A stretch of 29,089 nt of DNA. Origin: a virus. How positions within the stretch are numbered: the first letter of the stretch is position 1; the number at the start of each line of letters is the position of its first letter. This document shows positions 25,012 through 29,089 of the stretch, in pieces. A model generated the notes under the pieces. The model was not told the DNA's origin, made no database searches, and saw only the letters and a program-made list of their open reading frames with translations. The stretch spans positions 1 to 29,089 of the IMG/VR virus record IMGVR_UViG_3300002144_000211; one strand, written 5' to 3'. The position numbers were made by a program, and so were the translations under genes.

Positions 25012-28000
25012 TTAATTGCTTCCTGTAATAATAATTGAACTTGAGGTATTGCTACTTTGTACACCAGTATTTAATACGCTATCGTTTGTTACTACTAACC
25101 CAGTAGCTTTTAATCTACTAGCTGTAATAGCATCTATAATTTCGATATCGTCAACTGTTGCGCTGCTGATAAAGATTTCGTCATTTTCGCTTTTTATTTC
25201 GTACAAGCTACCAAAACTTTGTGCGTCACTTCTTGGCACTAACACAATGCTACTAATATCAGGTGATAGTTGAGTAACAATATAAGCTGCTAATTCACTA
25301 AAATAAAATGTTTCGCCAAAGTTCCAGTTTTCTAACGCAAAGAAAGTATTAATAGCATCAACTATTCTTGCTTTAACATCGTTGTCATTAACAACTCTGC
25401 CTGAATTTTTTACAATTTTAAATACGGCTTGTAAATCTGTATCACTTTTACTACCAAAAATTGGTTTATATTTTACTGGATGATATATAACTTCATCGCT
25501 AATACTCTTAATCTTTTTAATATCAGCACCGTAGTTTCTAAACAAGCTATCACTGCTTGGTGGTAGCGGTTTTGCTGAAGTTGAACCATTTAAATACAAT
25601 CTATATTCAGTATCGTATGCTTTAGTTAGCATGTATATATCAATAATATTACTGCTGCTTGGATCTATTCTACGATTTTCGTTAGCAGCATGACTGTAAC
25701 CAAAGCGTAGGTTATCTCTTCCTACGTATGCTTCGTAATCAGTTGTTAATACCCATGTAGCAGATGTACTGTTATATTTTTTAAAGATGTTTTTGTTAAC
25801 AATATAAACAACATCGCCGTTTACTATTTCACTAGTAGGAATACCGCCTTCGGCTGCTACAACTGTAATACTTTCAGCATCAGCATCGACATAGTTGTAT
25901 ACTTCGGTTCCGTTTCTGGTGTATTTTTTAGCAAAAACGTATTTGGTATTAGGCAATGTGATAGGATCAACTAATTTAGAAAATAGATCAGGATCGTCAA
26001 TTACACCATCATTGTCGCCATCATAAAAACTTATTTCTAGTTTTTTACTATCAACATAGCCATCGGCATCTCTATATTCTTTAGCAACTTGCCATGTCCA
26101 ATCTTGTGTAAATGGCGATACGCTGTCTGGTTGATTGTTATTACTTAATATACTAATTACGTCTTTTATAATTTTACCAGTTTTACTGTCATATATTACA
26201 TCTGCGCTATCATGATAAAACCGTATTTGGTCATTACTTTCAAATACATAACGGGTGCCGCGACTCGTAATTGTATATTTTTCGCCATCTGTTTCAAATA
26301 GCATTAGCCAACTACTGTCAAGTTGTTGGTTACTTGAATCGCCTTCTTTACCTAGACTAAATTCACTAGTACTATCTAGATTATTATTAATAATAACTTT
26401 CCATTGTCTTGAATTAGTATCGTATCTAATACCAAACGTCTTATAAGCAAATACTTGATCAACAATCTCTGTTAATACGTCACTAACTACGACTGTTACA
26501 AATGATGGTATTACTTCTACAACTTGACTTGTTTCTGGAATAAGGTCGTTAAACACAATAGGACCTAGTCCAGTTGTAACATCTACAACCGTACCATCTT
26601 CTGTTACACTTATTACCTTTGACCAGATATAAGATTTGTCACCTTTTGAGTTAGGTGTTCCAACAACTAGTTTGTTATACTTGTTATAATAAGATCCTGC
26701 TGGTGGACTAAATTTAATTAACGCACCTGGTTCTATAAATTTAAGAAGTCCTTCGGTGTACGAACTAACAGTAACAGGAATAGAATACTGATCAACAAAA
26801 TAACCAGTTGATCTATTAGTATCCTGTGTTGTACTAATCCATGTAACATTATTATCTACAATACCTAAGTTTCTGTTAAAGTTATCGTAATAAAAGTTTC
26901 TTGTTCTATCATTTTTAATAATAGAAAGAACAGTATTATTAATAACTGCTTCGATGTCTGTTCTTGTAGTAAATTCAAAGCTATTTAAATCGTTTAATTC
27001 TTCTTTATAAATGCTGCCGTCGTCGCCAAACATAAGAGTGTTACTATATTTTCCTGTAGCATCTCTTAAATCATAATAACGACTAATACCGCTACTAGTT
27101 CGGTTGATACTTTTTACTTTAATAATTTCTTGACTAATTCCAAGCGGACCGATATTATAATCTTCACCAGTAATTAAACGATTTTGTGTATAATATGTAC
27201 TAGGAGCATTACTCTTAATGCTGTCACTATCTTCTGAAGTAGTAGCATTATCAACTACTGTTTTTAATTCTAAAATTATATTAAGTGTTTCTTGTTTTCC
27301 GCTTTTACTACGATAAGGAACTTGAACGTTAATTCCGATCATGTCAGCTGGTGTGATTTTAAAACTTCTGTTTAAACTTGTTCTGTAATAAACTTTAAAT
27401 TTACCTTTTGGTAATTCGCCAAAAGTGCCATCACTAAAGATTAAACTAATTCTATCTTGTACACGACTTAATACACTGTATATGTTTCTAATACCATTAC
27501 TTACACTATTGTAAATAATGTTATTGCCTTCGACTGCGTCAACTTTAGTCCATAAGTCACTTTCGCTATTATTACTATCAAGTTTATAAAGCCAAACATC
27601 GCTATTATTAATGTTATCAGTATCAATATTTACAATAGTGTTTGGTGAAGGAGTATCAACTTCAAACGTATTTTCTGTTAATTTACCTTGACGGAAATGT
27701 ACAAAGAATCCAGTATTATTACTGCCAGAACCTTGGCCGTTATCTCTATAGAGGAACGCTAATTTGTTACCTGGTAGCGGCTCTTCTTCGTACACTACTT
27801 TATTATCATCGTCAATACCGGTACTAACAATTTCAAATAATGTAGTTGTGTTATTAATATTTTTACTAAATCCGTAAGTTGGTACGTTAGTATTAGTAGC
27901 ATTGAAACGATACTGCTCAGTAACAACGCCGTTAATAGTATCTTTTTTAATCGGGCGGCCAAACATATTATTAACTGGTAAAGAAGCGTTCATTATTTTA

Positions 28001-28470
28001 ATAAACTGTTCGTACCAATTAGCATTAGTACCGTCGTTCCAAATAATAGTTTGATTGCTTAAATTGGTATTATTACTATCAAATATATCTTCAGTTGTAC
28101 TAACACTTTCAATTTTTAACAACCCGTTTGCTGCGATATTACGCTTTGGATTGTAACTTACTAATCTAGCTAAACGGAGAACCGATTCTCTACGTTCTGC
28201 TAATTCAATAAAGTTCTCACGAGCGTTTAAATCTGAACGGAAAGCAAGGTTTTGACCTAAAAACGCAATAAGATCTATAAGCGCAAGATATTCACTCGAT
28301 TCAATATAATCATTAAAGTCTTCTGGGTAGTTTTCTCTAATATAATTGATCATTGTTCGGCGTAGATTGTCAAAGTCATAGCTTTGAAAATCTGCGTACT
28401 TGAAACTTTGATATACTGTTTTCCAGTCTTCTGCCAGAAGAAGTCTATTTTGTCTGTCTGTACTTGACAT
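25012..28470 (-). CDS. gp6: Baseplate wedge protein gp6-like, enlarged (1152 aa)
   Basis: Gene order (directly after gp25) and sequence mark this as the gp6 wedge protein, which forms the inner ring of the T4 baseplate. Residues 1-130 carry the typical start (EDWKTVYQSFKYADFQSYDF, MINYIRENYPEDFNDYIES, LIAFLGQNLAFRSDLNAREN, ARLVSYNP). The C-terminal ~200 residues contain the ring-forming domain with DLQAVFKIVKNSGRVVNDND, INTFFALENWNFGETFYFSE and an SSIVLVPR segment. T4 gp6 is about 660 residues; the extra length here lies mainly between about residues 570 and 950. Within it D817-G-D-N-D-G-V-I-D-D-P-D828 matches a calcium-binding EF-hand-type loop. The start has GAGG eleven bases away and a GGTAAATA late box upstream. 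Identity is secure; the role of the insert is unknown. Confidence 0.92.
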   Translation of the reverse strand: MSSTDRQNRLLLAEDWKTVYQSFKYADFQSYDFDNLRRTMINYIRENYPEDFNDYIESSEYLALIDLIAFLGQNLAFRSDLNARENFIELAERRESVLRLARLVSYNPKRNIAANGLLKIESVSTTEDIFDSNNTNLSNQTIIWNDGTNANWYEQFIKIMNASLPVNNMFGRPIKKDTINGVVTEQYRFNATNTNVPTYGFSKNINNTTTLFEIVSTGIDDDNKVVYEEEPLPGNKLAFLYRDNGQGSGSNNTGFFVHFRQGKLTENTFEVDTPSPNTIVNIDTDNINNSDVWLYKLDSNNSESDLWTKVDAVEGNNIIYNSVSNGIRNIYSVLSRVQDRISLIFSDGTFGELPKGKFKVYYRTSLNRSFKITPADMIGINVQVPYRSKSGKQETLNIILELKTVVDNATTSEDSDSIKSNAPSTYYTQNRLITGEDYNIGPLGISQEIIKVKSINRTSSGISRYYDLRDATGKYSNTLMFGDDGSIYKEELNDLNSFEFTTRTDIEAVINNTVLSIIKNDRTRNFYYDNFNRNLGIVDNNVTWISTTQDTNRSTGYFVDQYSIPVTVSSYTEGLLKFIEPGALIKFSPPAGSYYNKYNKLVVGTPNSKGDKSYIWSKVISVTEDGTVVDVTTGLGPIVFNDLIPETSQVVEVIPSFVTVVVSDVLTEIVDQVFAYKTFGIRYDTNSRQWKVIINNNLDSTSEFSLGKEGDSSNQQLDSSWLMLFETDGEKYTITSRGTRYVFESNDQIRFYHDSADVIYDSKTGKIIKDVISILSNNNQPDSVSPFTQDWTWQVAKEYRDADGYVDSKKLEISFYDGDNDGVIDDPDLFSKLVDPITLPNTKYVFAKKYTRNGTEVYNYVDADAESITVVAAEGGIPTSEIVNGDVVYIVNKNIFKKYNSTSATWVLTTDYEAYVGRDNLRFGYSHAANENRRIDPSSSNIIDIYMLTKAYDTEYRLYLNGSTSAKPLPPSSDSLFRNYGADIKKIKSISDEVIYHPVKYKPIFGSKSDTDLQAVFKIVKNSGRVVNDNDVKARIVDAINTFFALENWNFGETFYFSELAAYIVTQLSPDISSIVLVPRSDAQSFGSLYEIKSENDEIFISSATVDDIEIIDAITASRLKATGLVVTNDSVLNTGVQSSNTSSSIIITGSN

Positions 28471-28496
28471 AGTGAATTGATCCTCGCTTTATAGTA

Positions 28497-28504
28497 TATT
28501 TACC
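28497..28504 (-). promoter_or_regulatory. Late promoter-like box GGTAAATA upstream of gp6
   Basis: GGTAAATA on the minus strand in the 55-base gap between gp25 and gp6, 26 bases before the gp6 ATG. It shares the TAAATA core with the other late boxes. The following bases ACTATAAAG offer an alternative -10-like match, but no good -35 box is visible. Confidence 0.5.
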
Positions 28505-28525
28505 AGAATTAATAAAGTGCGTAGA

Positions 28526-28963
28526 TTAAATTAAGCTAGAATTTTGATCAAAACTTAGACGCATACTTTCACTAATACTGTAGTTTAGATAAGTTAAAGT
28601 ACACTCTATTTGTATGCCACTTTCGTAAGAATCTACTGTTACACTGTCAACTCTAACACGAGGATCGTAATTAACAATTTCTGTTACGTTGTTAATAATT
28701 GCTTCTTTTAAATCATCAGTAAGTGGATCAAATAATACATCCCAAATAATAGTTCCAAAGTTTGGATTTTCTAACTTTTCGCCCTGACGTATATGGAAGT
28801 GGTTTATAATATCTTGTTTAATAATATTAATATCATACAGATTAAAACTTGGTCTATTACCAACTGTGCTTATGCCGCGATAACGTTTACTTACAACTGG
28901 TTCATCAACAGACGAAGCACTAACTGTTACGGTTTTATAAAGAGTTTTTTCATTTGTAGCCAT
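28526..28963 (-). CDS. gp25: Baseplate wedge protein gp25 (145 aa)
   Basis: This is a GPW/gp25-family baseplate wedge protein, the sheath-assembly initiator element that binds gp6 and gp53 in T4 (T4 gp25 is 132 residues). The hallmark core is clear: LYDINIIKQDIINHFHIRQG, NPNFGTIIWDVLFDPLTD, then a helix and EIVNYDPRVRVDSVTV, occupying about residues 40-115. The C-terminal strands (IQIECTLTYLNYSISESMRL) complete the fold. The short N-terminal extension with LYKTVTVSASS resembles the gp25 proteins of marine T4-like phages and supports the ATG at 28963. Upstream, TAAGG lies ten bases before the ATG and a GGTAAATA box ends only four bases before it, leaving almost no leader if transcription starts there. 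It is more likely also read from an upstream promoter. Confidence 0.95.
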   Translation of the reverse strand: MATNEKTLYKTVTVSASSVDEPVVSKRYRGISTVGNRPSFNLYDINIIKQDIINHFHIRQGEKLENPNFGTIIWDVLFDPLTDDLKEAIINNVTEIVNYDPRVRVDSVTVDSYESGIQIECTLTYLNYSISESMRLSFDQNSSLI

Positions 28964-28967
28964 ACTG

Positions 28968-28975
28968 TATTTACC
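28968..28975 (-). promoter_or_regulatory. Late promoter-like box GGTAAATA just before gp25
   Basis: GGTAAATA on the minus strand, directly after the TAA stop (28976-28978) of the preceding gene and four bases before the gp25 ATG. The sequence matches the other late boxes, but a T4-type start site about six bases downstream would fall at the start codon, so it would give a leaderless message or drive only gp6 and later genes. Confidence 0.35.
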
Positions 28976-29089
28976 TTACACTGTTTTGCCGTTGAATACA
29001 CTTAGGAATTCATTGACTAATGTTAAGAATACTACCAACTTACCAGCAGTTGCTAACTCTGTATAATAATCTCTAGTATCAGGAGTAGA
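28976..29089 (-). CDS. C-terminal 37 codons of an unidentified gene upstream of gp25
   Basis: Reading from the right edge, an open frame of 37 codons ends at TAA (28976-28978). The visible residues begin STPDTRDYYTELATAGKL and end in a hydrophobic stretch (VVFLTLVNEFLSVFNGKTV), which would form an amphipathic or buried C-terminal helix. The position immediately before gp25 suggests another baseplate component (hub, spike-tip or wedge), as in other T4-like phages. The fragment is too short to name. The frame is supported by the late-box-plus-stop arrangement shared with other gene junctions here. Confidence 0.65.
   Translation of the reverse strand, partial: STPDTRDYYTELATAGKLVVFLTLVNEFLSVFNGKTV

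Noticed and set aside
28491-28518. CTTTAT/ATAAAG inverted repeat in the gp25-gp6 gap
   Set aside because: Only six AT-rich base pairs with a long spacer; expected by chance at this base composition.
3110-28975. Intrinsic terminators between genes
   Set aside because: I inspected the gaps (longest 64 bases) and saw no GC-rich hairpin followed by a T-run on the minus strand; transcription probably reads through the clusters.

Overview
The window looks like part of the genome of a marine T4-like myovirus. It is AT-rich, almost every base is coding, and all recognisable genes lie on the minus strand. Two genes at the right edge are baseplate wedge proteins of the T4 type: a GPW/gp25-family protein and, next to it, a gp6-type protein. 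Several other proteins resemble sequences I recall only from T4-like phages of marine bacteria (cyanophages and pelagiphages). The host cannot be named from the sequence. A cyanobacterium or a SAR11-type alphaproteobacterium would fit the base composition and gene content.

Read in the direction of transcription (right to left), the layout is as follows. The last 37 codons of an unidentified gene come first, then gp25, then an enlarged gp6 (1152 aa). Next is a single 13.7-kb reading frame for a 4559-residue mosaic structural protein in the place where T4 carries gene 7. A 202-aa conserved structural protein follows. Then come three fibre-like proteins with homologous N-termini (671, 616 and 514 aa), one carrying a tail-collar domain. 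Two smaller paralogous virion-like proteins (300 and 369 aa) follow. The last stretch (positions 1-3109) is a tightly coupled five-gene operon: a small helical protein, two paralogous GT-A-type glycosyltransferase-like proteins with DTD motifs, an unknown 185-aa protein, and a partial protein with a DGD motif that may also be a glycosyltransferase.

The regulatory signals split into two kinds. In the structural part, the intergenic gaps carry T4-like late-promoter boxes (TATAAATA, GATAAATA or GGTAAATA), usually on or directly beside the stop codon of the preceding gene. The last fibre-like gene has a perfect sigma70-type promoter (TTGACA-N17-TATAAT) and the glycosyltransferase operon has a near-perfect one (TTGACA-N17-TATACT). 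The second promoter also carries a 7-bp inverted repeat across its -10 box and expected start site, arranged like a repressor operator.

The structural genes together would build the baseplate periphery and the host-contact apparatus. The adjacent glycosyltransferase-like operon might decorate virion fibres or modify host glycans; this is inference only. No tRNA, CRISPR array, insertion sequence or gene-free stretch over 65 bases was seen.
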